From the NCBI GenBank assembly GCA_024220505.1, contig JAKZZE010000007.1:1984001-2048000 (forward strand): DNA of 64,000 bases, read 5' to 3'. The translations under genes and the position numbers were made by a program. Positions 22,605-32,834 of this stretch are shown one piece after another; position 1 is the first letter of the stretch, and every line of letters begins with the position of its first letter. The stretch is from Rhizopus arrhizus. Its lineage: Eukaryota; Mucoromycota; Mucoromycetes; Mucorales; Rhizopodaceae. The notes under the pieces were generated by a model. That model saw only the letters and a program-made list of their open reading frames with translations, made no database searches and was not told the origin of the DNA.

Positions 22605-23027
22605 TGTTTTGCCAAGTATTAAAATAAGAGACAAAAACTAAAAAAGACAATAGTTGTGAAACTAAAGATATATGTTGCTTTATTAATAAAAACATTTGAG
22701 GCTATTTATACTTTTTGGATGTCTGGATCTTTACCGCTATTTCAATTGATCGGTTAAAAGAATAATGTGGGAAGGATGGGAAGATAAAGGAAAGATAGTA
22801 GATAATCAATAGCCGCTGTCTTCTTGACGAATCAAGGGACAATGAAGTAGATAAATTATTGATCTAACGATAATTATCGAATAAGGTTGAATTGAACTGC
22901 CGTTGTTGTAATCAGGCTCCGATATAGTCGTGGGAACGCCGATAGGGACAACAGGGCAGAGTTGGCTATTGCGGAGATCTCTCGTTTATCCATGAATGTT
23001 CACTTTACTAGTTGTGTGGATACAACA
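22605..23027 (-). repeat. Solo LTR-D, TSD ACGGA/ACGAA
   Basis: A 423-bp insert starting TGTTTTGCCAAG and ending GGATACAACA. The flanks ACGGA (22600-22604) and ACGAA (23028-23032) differ by one base. Removing it joins the host gene as ITKKQHGKCYTMLEIAQF without a frame change. TATAAATAG and AATAAA on the minus strand give its sense. Family D occurs only once in the window. Confidence 0.82.
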
Positions 23028-23266
23028 ACGAAAAATGCTACACAATGCTGGAAATTGCGCAGTTCACTTATGCTTCGTCCTTATCGAACCTACATTCTTT
23101 TGTATCAATGATGAACTTGAACAAGCTGACAAAAGTCGGACGATGTTTCTGGAATGAATGTCATGCTACTCATGTTACGCGAGATGATGAAGCTGGTGCT
23201 ATGGCAAATGATGACGCTGGTGTTGTCCCAGTATCCGAATTATATGCACTGATCAGCAGGACTTGC

Positions 23267-23727
23267 TGTTGTAAACATAGTTATTTTCTATATGATATCA
23301 GTTGTATTAAAATAAATAACGATACACAAAAAGATTAAACTATGATTGAGCAATTCCACACTTTTCCAAATTTAGAACAATAAGATCAGTATCTGTCATT
23401 CTAGAGAGCCTAATCAATTGTCAACCACAAAAGTAGTTAGATCAAAGTTAATTGACTGGTTATTATTTCTATTGTTCAATTTCAGATGCATATATTAGAA
23501 CATCGACAAGCTTTAGCTTAATCATTGGTTCTTCAGCACGACATCGTGACCGAGTCTATATCTTTTATATCTACGCTCACAAAGAATATAAATAGATGTC
23601 AACTTTTTATCCATAAAGCGAGGCCCTTTCGCAATATAAAGAAATCTGCAATAAAGAAGGATTTTAGTTTTATATTGCTGCTATTGTTTTTTTGTTTAAT
23701 TTTTTATTTAATCTTGCGATTAAAACA
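23267..23727 (+). repeat. Solo LTR-C, TSD CTTGC
   Basis: A 461-bp LTR, TGTTGTAAACATAG...GATTAAAACA, nearly the same sequence (inverted) as the LTRs of the inner gypsy element at 32203-38272. It is flanked by CTTGC at 23262-23266 and 23728-23732. It lies a few codons before the stop of the broken host gene. Confidence 0.93.
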
Positions 23728-23849
23728 CTTGCAACCGAACACTTGGTGCCTCGTCTAGATATTGAACTTCAGTTGATTACTACTATTCCTTTTTTTTTCA
23801 TTGTTATTGTCATTGACAGTAACCCTTTCTTTAAATTTTTTATTATATA

Positions 23850-25517
23850 CAGTGGCTCACAAAATTGTACAAGTGTTTTGCATTTTTTGCTTCAGTAGGA
23901 TTTATCGACACTAAAACGATAAATAAGCTACAGCATGTTATACATCATTCGAAAGTATAGCTTCTTGGCGTTTTGCTAATATTATTTAGTCGGCGATAAA
24001 ATCAGTTTTGATGGAGTTATGACCGTTTACAAATGCCGACTACACTTGTACGATTTTGGGACCGATGTTTTACAATAAGGTTTTTATTTAAAAGTGTGCG
24101 CTAATAGTTGATCCAAAGACCCTTATTTTCTATAATGTCAATACATCGTTGAGGCATAGTTTCAATATAAATTTGACATTCTTTTTCGGTAATTTCGTAC
24201 CAAGTCTCGAACGTACGAGTCCATAGTTCATCCATAGAGATAGGAGGAAAATCGTACTGCTTAAACAAGCGTTTTTTTAAGGTATTCCACATATTTTCAA
24301 TTGGATTTAAGTGTGGAGACTGTGGAAGTCACTCCACTGTTGTAAAATCCTGTTTAGACAGCCATTCAGATACGATTTTGGACTTATGCTTCGGATGGTT
24401 ATCTTGCATAAATTCAAAATCAGTCATTCTCAGGCCATTTTCTTTACAATAGTCGGTCATAGACTTCACCAAATCATCTTGCAATACAGATAAATAGACA
24501 CTCTTGTCCATATTCTTGCCTACATCGACGATATACCCAACCCCGTACCAGCTAATACAGCTCCAAACCATAAGTGAGCCTCCACCATGTTTTACGGTTT
24601 GCTTTACATGCCTTCTTTTAAGCTTCTCATTTGGTTGTTTCCAAGCATAAAGCTTACCATCCAATCCAAAACGATTAACTTTAGTCTCATCAGACCTAAT
24701 CACGCGTTTCCAGTCTTCTATGGTCCAGTTAACGTGATTAAGAGCCCAGGCCAATCGCTTTCGTCTATTTACTTCACTGAGCAATGGTTTTTGAGGCTTC
24801 ACAAAAGAGGTTAAACCAGACCTACGCAACGATCTTCGAACTGTTTCAGCTGATACAATCTTTTGCAAGTCATTCTCAAGTGTGTTTCTGGATTCTACTG
24901 CATTCTCTTGACCTTTAACAGTTACAAATCGGACTAAATACTGATCATCCCTGCTGCTGAGTAACTTGGGGCGACCTGCTTTAATGCTCTTTACTTCGTT
25001 TTTTATTGTTTTTCGAACATTCTGAACAGTTCCACGGCTTGCTCCAGTTATTTTTACTGTTTTTAATATAGAGTATCCGCTTTTTAAGCAGCTGATGATA
25101 CGATTACGGAGATCTTCACTGATAGGTTGCATATTGGACGTTGGTACACTTTTATATAGCAGTTAGCTCCTGTAGATGTAAGTAAAATGGCAAAATAGGA
25201 AAGAAAAACATACTTTGAGCATTGAAGAATAAAAAAAAACTTTTCTGGTGGCTTACGCGCTGTGACGAGCAAGATTATAAGCTGATATTGAAATACTTGA
25301 AACGGTCCCAAAATTGTACAAGTGTAGTCGGCATTTGTAAACGGTCATAACTCCATCAAAACTGATTTTATCGCCGACTAAATAATATTAGCAAAACGCC
25401 AAGAAGCTATACTTTCGAATGATGTATAACATGCTGTAGCTTATTTATCGTTTTAGTGTCGATAAATCCTACTGAAGCAAAAAATGCAAAACACTTGTAC
25501 AATTTTGTGAGCCACTG
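23850..25517 (-). mobile_element. Complete Tc1-like element (Tc1-I) with 215-bp TIRs
   Basis: Starts CAGTGGCTCACAAAATTGTA (23850) and ends in its complement (25517), with TA at 23848-49 and 25518-19. The TIRs span 23850-24064 and 25303-25517 and differ by one base as far as I can see. Each TIR has a second copy of the core AAAATTGTACAAGTGT at its inner edge, in the opposite orientation. The transposase lies between them on the minus strand. Confidence 0.93.
24101..25132 (-). pseudogene. Tc1 transposase with a single in-frame stop
   Basis: 344 codons run in one frame from MQPISEDLRNRIISCLK to the end at 24101, interrupted only by TGA after FTTVE (about 24329). The DDE residues are present: VIRSDETKVNRFG, FMQDNHPKHKSK and HLNPIENMW, the last after the stop. 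Tc1 relatives usually have WPPQSPDLNPIE at the stop position, so TGG-to-TGA is the likely change. SPH instead of SPD is a second deviation. With near-identical TIRs this is a recently dead element, or one mobilised in trans. Confidence 0.88.
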
Positions 25518-25519
25518 TA

Positions 25520-27181
25520 ATACTGCATTATATTATTATTTGTCTAGTACATCTATTCAGCTTCATCCATTCACACATTTAATAATAATAATGTATTATT
25601 TTCGTTATTCAAGCATTTTTTATCCAAACCATCCGGTCTTGTAACATCCATACATTTCTATCTGAACACATCTCACTACGGCGCAAAGAATCCTGCTTGA
25701 AGGATACGAATACTCGTTGCAGCATTTTTTTACAGCGCTTCTGGTGTATTTTTGAGTTTATTTTTTGGTTGTTCTCCGCATTTTTTTTAAAATGCTCTAT
25801 TCATTTTTATTGCTCCACTTTTTTTTTTTTTTTTTGCAGGTAAATATTGAAATGGGCTGGATCTACTTGGCAAAATCACTTTTTAAACTATATAAAACCT
25901 GAGTTTTGCTGTTAAAAGACGTAACGAACCGATATTACACAACTTGCATTTTTCTGCATTATGATTGTAATGGTCGTAAAAAAGATTCCTTTTCATTAGT
26001 TTTTTTAAGCAATTACAAAGAAAGTAGATTGCGTACAATTTTTTATTTTTTAAAAAAAAAAAATGTTCTGCGACTCTCTTTTTTGTTTCTATCTTGAACT
26101 ATATTTTGTGGTTGTTTTTATAATTGATAATTTGCAACAACAAAAAAAGAGACAACTTATAGCTCCATTACTGCCAAAAATGTAAAAAAAAAGAACAAAG
26201 CTTACGTTTTTTATGCCTCTGTCAATTGTCGTATCTTAAACCACTTCCACATCTTGTGCTCTAGCTGATATGTTTTTAATGGAAACTTAAAATGTGAAAA
26301 AGAAGACATGTAAGCATTATGGCAAAGAGTCAGTAATGCACCTGTGCCTTTAGTTCTATTTATTTTAGCAAATTTAAACAAGATATGCTTTGATTGCTGT
26401 AACTTTTCTTTGTATCCAATTGTAGTACTGCTTCATTATACTTTTACTAGTCGAGTTACATTACAAACTTTTTATGTTAATTGAACTGAGAGTAATTTGT
26501 CATAGTTGTGAATCTTTATTTTTTTGTATTAAATATGGGGAAATAAACTGAAGAATATAAATGCGTAATAGATATAAAAAAGAGTTGTATAAACTATTAT
26601 CAAATTCAGACCATATACAATAAAGTAATTTGTTTAAATTACTTCTTCATTGGGTAAAAATATTGATTTGAGTAGGTTGTCCTTTGTTATTATACTTTTT
26701 CTCTGTTATAGTCAGTTTAATTGAAGCCAAAGGAATTCAATCTGTTTGACTACTAATAATTGTTGTAATCATGAATTAAATAAACTGAATTTCAAAAATA
26801 ATTGTAATAAAAAAAAAAAAAACGAGTTTGCAAATGCTCTAGGATGACGTCGTTATAACTTACAAGCGTTTCAAAAAGTACAAGAAACTTCCGATTGTAC
26901 TTCTTTTCTTTCTTCATGTAATCCTGCTACGAAATTCTTACGGCTCGTAATTATTTTTACTATTCTAAACACTTGCTAACAATTAAACTGTTATTATTTA
27001 TCTTGTACCTTAATCTAGTTTTTACAATTATTTAACAAGAATTAGCTTTTTTTTAAGGTAAATAGTGATCGTTTGTTGATATACATTGCATCTAATGTAT
27101 GTTTATAGTATATGAGCTACATTCCGTTTAGTCCTATGCTTTATGAAATATTTAGTAGAAAAAAAGTCTTTATTTGGTAGG

Positions 27182-27215
<34 letters not shown>

Positions 27216-29489
27216 GTTCAGTACTCATAATGAAAAAAATCTTATTTTGATTAGCATATTGGATATAAGGCTATAAATCCCTTTAACAACAACGTAACAC
27301 TGTAGAGATAATGGAAGGTGTCAAATAACATATCATTTTGCAGTGCAACTTGTTAACAGATACAAAACCTGAAGCTTTGTTTAAAAACTCTTAAAACGAT
27401 TTTTTTTATTACAGCTACAAAACGTATAAAAATAGTTTCTTGTAAAAGGTTTTAAGCATAGAAACATATGCATAGAATTTATTTGGATTATAGTCGAAAA
27501 GTGATTTACGTGAATACAGCAATACATAAGAGAAGATTAGATATATATTTTGGATGGAGTTTTGATGGTAATTAAAAAAAAGAACATGGAAAAAGAAGTT
27601 ATTAAATCATAGACATAGGCATAAAAGCATAAAAAAATAAAAAAAAAGAAGGCTACATAAATGAAATGAAGAAAAAGGCATTAAAGATCGGAAAGCATAC
27701 CATTATGTCTACCACCCGTTCTGGCACTCGTCCTACTTCTCGTCGTCAAAATAAAAAGAGAAGAATATAATTGTTTCTTTTTCTTTTTATTGTTTTATCT
27801 TTTGTTAAATAAATTCTACTATTGTTTGTTAAATGTCGTTTAGAATTGTCTTGTCATGACTAGATCTCCATGATGGTAATGTTGGTACTTTTTTATATAG
27901 CTTAGTTATTATTCTTCAATGCCATTGGTCCTATGACGTTAATTATATGAAATAAACTTGCATGGATTTTAAAGCATTATTTTATTTTTTATTTTTTTAT
28001 GGCTCTTTTCTTTTTTTTTTTTTTTTTTTCGTATATTCATTATTACTCTACTTTGTTAACAGTTTTTGATACTTTTAGTTATTGCTGATATGCACCATGT
28101 TTTGAAAACAAAATAGCTAAAACTAAATCAGCTCAAACAGTCAACGCATTACAAATGAAAAAAAAAAAATAACAATTATTATGTTGCATGGGTATGAAGT
28201 TGTTGAATGTTGTATTCCTTTTAACCATTTCTTTTTATCTTTGCTTATAGTAAGCTCTAGTATTCTTTTACTTCAAATATTGCGAGAGCTTTAGTCAAAC
28301 AAGATGTTTTTAACGAATGGTTCACTAATTAAAGAAAACTTAGTTATGGCTACATTACAACATGCAACAACCCTTGCTCTTCTTCATATCTTTATTTGTA
28401 TTTCTTTCCGCTCCTTACCTTGACACTTTACTGACTCTATCTGTAGTGTGCAACCTAGCTGTATAATCAATACTCTATCATGCTGTAGACCAGTTTGTCG
28501 CAACTATTCATCCTCTGCTTTTGTATACTATGCTTGGTGTGTTGTTTCATATTGTGTATGCTGTTGATATTAGGTAAAATTATACTCTATGTTGCTTCAG
28601 ATAGATTGAACCTTAACCAACATCATATTGTATAGATAGTATGTTTGAACAAGACAAAAGGTATAATTTGTTTGCTTGTTACTTTTTTCTTAACTGATGT
28701 TTTTTATTTATTAGATTTTAATACTTTGTTTTATTTTGCAATGTGGATTTTGTATGAAGCAACTGTAATGATATTAACGATAACAGCAATGATGATAGAG
28801 TATTATGAAACCCAATAAAGCATAGGCGCACGGACTTGAGGAAAAGTAACAATGGTTGTATAAGACAATTATCCATCATGTGATAAAAAAAAAAAAGGAA
28901 AACAATTTTGGTAAATAGAAATAAAATTGCACATGTTTAAATATTAATTACTCTGTTGAATGTAGATTGCAATGTAGATTGTTGAAAGTAATTAAATCTG
29001 CTAAATGGGTTGCATTGAATATTGTCGAGGACAGGTAAGTAATGACGTACAATTATATTGGATCTGTTCATTCTGTATTCCTTTTTTTTTATTATTCCTT
29101 TTCTTTTATTATTCTTTTTCTTTTATTATTTTTTTTTTTTTTTTGCTATTACTTTTTTTTTGTTATTACTTTTTTTTTTTATTCAAATGAATAATATAAT
29201 AAAATAAATAAAGCATCGTATTATTAAATCATTTAAATTTGTCCATTTATACTGCCCTATACAATAATAAACCTACCCATTTTACTGGACATAATTGATT
29301 AAACATAGCCATACTCTGCTTATATACAGAACAGCTAATGTCTGCCTCGTCCAATTAAATTGTTATACTTTAGACCAATTTTACTCCATTTTACTCCAAT
29401 TTTGCCTCATCCAATTAAATTGTTATGTGAAAGCGTATGAGAGTTCATGTAGCATCATGTTTTACTCCAATGTTATTCCAATTTTATTC
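25520..29489. other. AT-rich region without recognisable genes
   Basis: About 4 kb with A/T runs (for example 27182-27210, 28010-28030, 29130-29150) and no frame of convincing coding character. A 21-codon basic frame at 27705-27770 (MSTTRSGTRPTSRRQNKKRR then I and stop) has coding-like codon choice and could be a small exon. Near 29340-29430 a 22-bp segment 'cctc.tccaattaaattgttat' occurs twice. Otherwise nothing is seen. Confidence 0.45.
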
Positions 29490-29904
29490 TACAGTAGCGG
29501 ACAAAACTGGTGCACAAAACTTAAAATTAACATTGTATCTCCGCCATATGTCTGCGACTTTTGTGGTATATACCATCTGAAAGACAGTCTAAAATATACA
29601 TTACGTTATGTAAACCGGAACTGTGCCGGACATCCCTCAGGCATAAGGTCATTTTTAGTGATTTTTTGCATATTTCAATTTTCGCCAAAAATGTAGTGCT
29701 TGTCTAGCCTTCTTTCAATTTTCCCCAAATCTCTCCCGTTTGCTTTCAGATTTCACAGCAGATTAGTAAATTCTAGTAGCTCATAAAAAATATATAAAAC
29801 TGTACTTATTTTGTATTTCCCATTGAGCCCCCCCTTTTGTTTTTACCCTATTCACTATAACAAAGTACTAGCCTTATATGTTTAAGAAAATAAGCAACTG
29901 TAAA

Positions 29905-30767
29905 AATGAAACTCTGAGATCTCGAATACACTTAGTTCGTACGACAACAGATACTCCTAGAGTAACAAGAATCTCTAAATGGACAATCAACAGGAGAAAG
30001 AGGGAAGAAAGAAACTTAATGTCTTGTGATCATGAAGGTATTCCGCTATTAGCCTGAAAAGTTATTAGTTCAGTCATCAACCTAGAGCTTGGACAAGGTC
30101 CGCTACACACAGTTCCTGATGCTCAGCACATTTTGAGGACCTTAAGATACAGTGTTAGCAGACTGTCAGTCTAAAGGCACAGTAGGAAGCTAGATTTTGA
30201 GTCTGGAAGTAAGGAATCGAAGAATTTCATCAGCTGTATAAGTCGGAAAAAGCGATGAATGTGGTATCACGACAAGCCATTGTATACTATAGAGGGCTGG
30301 AAGTCTGCTATCATTAGCAATGAAACAAATATGAACATTATGGATGCAGACAGTATACACTAATATTGAAAGCAAGTCGAGCAACCTTAGCGATTTTTTC
30401 ACGGTGATCAAACAATGAAGCATGCTGGCTGCTCTGTTATGTTTTAAGGCTGTATTAGATATTGAGGACCAGAATATGTGTGTCAGGTATACGATGGTAT
30501 AATGAACTCATAAATATGCACATATATTTCGCTTACTTCATACCACAAAAGCCTAGCGTATAGTGGTCTAAAACGTCGTAATCTCTCGTTTCAGCATGAC
30601 AATGACACAAGGCACAAGTCAACGCATACCACAAACTCAATATTTGATAACAGCGCCTCTGTGCTACAAGTTTAGCCGCCACTAATCCCGGCCTAAGTCC
30701 GCTTAAGCATGCCAGGTGGCAATTGATGGCAAAGGTATGATGATACGACACTAGATCAAAAAGGGTC
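29905..30767 (+). pseudogene. Degenerate Tc1 transposase, continued at 42853-43010
   Basis: Patches such as SVINLELGQGPLHTVPDAQ, HILRTLRYSVSRLSV, GWKSAIISNETNMNI, QHDNDTRHKSTH and, beyond the gypsy insert, LWKRIVKEPGSFTENDIHAY follow the order of a Tc1 transposase. Many stops and frame changes are present, and the first catalytic Asp is Asn (SNE). The copy is therefore much older than the LTR elements inside it. The insertion point at 30768 is between the catalytic core and the C-terminus. Confidence 0.75.
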
Positions 30768-31108
30768 TGAAGTGTTTTAAGTATTCAAAAATAAGATAAA
30801 GAACAATTAACGAGACCGAACAATAGTTCTAAAGTCGAATACTTTTATTAAAGAAAGATTTCAAGGCTATTTATATTAGTTGAGCAAGACCTGAGATTAG
30901 ATGACAAAAATAGTTACGACCGATATGATTTGACATGTATAAGAAAAATTTTATAGACTGATGTTAATAATCAACTGTTGAGATGAAAGTGAAACTTGGC
31001 TGTTTAGGGCAGTGATAATTATCAGGTTCTATTCTTATTCAAACTCATTTGTAAAGATTTAGTCCAGAAGGATAAGACTGTATCTTATTGACATGTCAAA
31101 ACATGACA
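30768..31108 (-). repeat. 3' LTR of gypsy element A
   Basis: 341 bp, TGTCATG...CACTTCA on the coding strand. Contains AATATAAATAG and, about 20 bp on, AATAAA. Confidence 0.95.
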
Positions 31109-31436
31109 TTGCCCCCTTCCAGGTTGTAACTATCTTTTCTGGAATTAATGTGGCAAGTGAAAATATGTTTGTTTAAGTGAATGTCGAAAATGAGGTTTGA
31201 GATGTCAAGATGTGCTCTATTTGTTGTAATAAATAGGTGCTTGGTAGGGTTAAGTCATATAACGTATAGTGGCTCTTTATATAAACATATAAAGTATAGT
31301 GTTCAAGAATGGAACAAAGCATTTAGGCGATAATAAACCCTGAACAGGAATTTATTGCTAAAGTGATGTTTGTCTGTAAATGTGACTGCGTACAAATGTG
31401 CATATTGAAAAATATTAAGGCATGAGAAAAAATTCA

Positions 31437-31461
31437 TTTTTTTTTTTTTTTTTTTTTTTTT
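31437..31461. repeat. Poly(A) tract in 3' region of element A
   Basis: 25 T on the plus strand, that is poly(A) in element sense, between the pol stop and the polypurine tract. Element C has a comparable tract at 32797-32832. Confidence 0.85.
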
Positions 31462-31549
31462 ACTATCCTTGTAAATATTTTATAATTGCGTAATTTGCTG
31501 GTAACGTATATGTATAGTTAATGAAAGTTGGTGGAAGAAGGTCAATGTA

Positions 31550-32202
31550 TTAACATCTGTTTCTTTTAGAGTTAGTTACACTGCGATGCACGTTTTTTCT
31601 TTTCTTGGTCGTATCTTTTTTAGGAACAAGTTGAACCTCGCGCGCTGGTTCTTGTTCACTTAGACGTGACCAATATTTTTGGATCGGTCTGTAGTCATGG
31701 AAATGACTAGCCGGTTCCCAAGTGTCATCTTCTTCTCCATAACCTTTCCATCGAACTTTATATAAGTAATTACCCGGTGATCCCTTATGGTGTAGAACTG
31801 CCTCAACATCGTATGATTCAGATTGATCAGTATTGGATAAGGATACTTCCTGGGAAATAACCTTTATTTGCGATGGAGGTACATCTCTTGGTAAGAGTGC
31901 TCCAGTTGCATCAACCAACACATATGAACCACCTTGAGTTTTTCTTTTGACAGTGTAATTACCAACGTAGAGGGGATCACTTTTTGCAACACGGTTTACA
32001 TTCTTGAGCGTGACTTGACTACCAGTGGGGATATCGGATAGAATTCTGTGAGTTTGGTTGAACTTGTCTCGAGAAGCAGCTTGTGAAGTTTTTATTTTTT
32101 CACGAATAGCCGGTAAGACAGTGTCATTAAACTCGTTAATTCTAGTTTCTAACTGTTTCATCGTTTCAGGCGATTTAGTTTTGTCCAGCACGTTATTATA
32201 AT
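31550..32202 (-). CDS. Gypsy A pol, C-terminal part with chromodomain (split gene)
   Basis: This is the end of the polyprotein that starts at 42466. After the inner element, the frame resumes at the target duplication (ATTAT on this strand) with NNVLDKTKSPETMK. It contains the GPY/F-like region SDPLYVGNYTVKRKTQGGSY and a chromodomain, YDVEAVLHHKG through YKVRWKGYGEEDDTWEP, which in chromoviruses guides integration. It ends in a Lys/Arg-rich tail. The two coding parts are in the same frame once the insert is disregarded. Confidence 0.9.
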
Positions 32203-32662
32203 TGTTTTAATCGCAAGATTAAATAAAAAATTAAACAAAAAAACAATAGCAGCAATATAAAATTAAAATCCTTCTTTATTGCAGATTTCTTTATATTGCG
32301 AAAAGGCCTCGCTTTATGGATAAAAAGTTGGCATCTATTTATATTCTTTGTGAGCGTAGATATAAAAGATATAGACTCGGTCACGATGTCGTGCTGAAGA
32401 ACCAATGATTAAGCTAAAGCTTGTCGATGTTCTAATATATGCATCTGAAGTTGAACAATAGAAATAATAACCAGTCAATTAACTTTGATCTAATTACTTT
32501 TGGGGTTGACAATTGATTAGACTCTCTAGGATGACAGATATTGATCTTATTGTTCTAAATTTGGAAAAGTGTGGAATTGTTCAATCATAGTTTAATCTTT
32601 TGTGTATCGTTATTTATTTTAATACAACTGATATCATATAGAAAATAACTATGTTTACAACA
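32203..32662 (-). repeat. 3' LTR of gypsy element C
   Basis: 460 bp, TGTTGTAAAC...TTAAAACA on the coding strand, with GAATATAAATAG and GCAATAAAG signals. Same family as the solo LTR at 23267-23727. Confidence 0.95.
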
Positions 32663-32793
32663 TTATCCTCCCCCAGACTTGACAATAGTCAGGTCGGCAT
32701 TCATGCAGATACTAAATGTTATTTTCTTATTGGTTAATTTATGTATCTTGATGCTCAGCAAGTTTATGAAGTCAGCGGCCGCTCTGCTACATG

Positions 32794-32830
<37 letters not shown>

Positions 32831-32834
<4 letters not shown>

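Larger units (their letters stand above)
17980..23765 (+). pseudogene. Host-type gene of unknown family split by six mobile elements; PD-(D/E)XK-like signature
   Basis: Coding pieces 17980-18879, 19831-19975, 20408-20478, 22272-22604, 23028-23266 and 23728-23765 belong to one gene. It starts MPGKRKRTSNNAQWCLNNS and has a Ser/Asn-rich low-complexity linker (18290-18590). ARTAK-like and VVEGVANL segments follow, then ALRWPNK, RPDAIVSTIM, GFGEVKPG, TFFITKKQHG and TMLEIAQF, and it stops at 23763-23765. One intron (about 19976-20407) is apparent. At each mobile element, counting one copy of the duplication makes the two sides continue in frame. Two single-base slips sit at homopolymers (near 18197 and 18770). 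RPDA...GEVK fits the D...ExK pattern of PD-(D/E)XK nucleases, which is an inference only. Similar proteins are, from memory, widespread in Mucorales. Confidence 0.75.

Noticed and set aside
23525..23758. Open frame of 77 codons on the plus strand, repeated at 32405-32196 and 38015-37752
   Set aside because: It lies wholly inside the LTR-C sequence and ends at the LTR border in each copy, so it is a property of the LTR and not a gene.
29005..29190. 61-codon frame ending in many Phe/Leu
   Set aside because: Driven by T-runs with no coding features.
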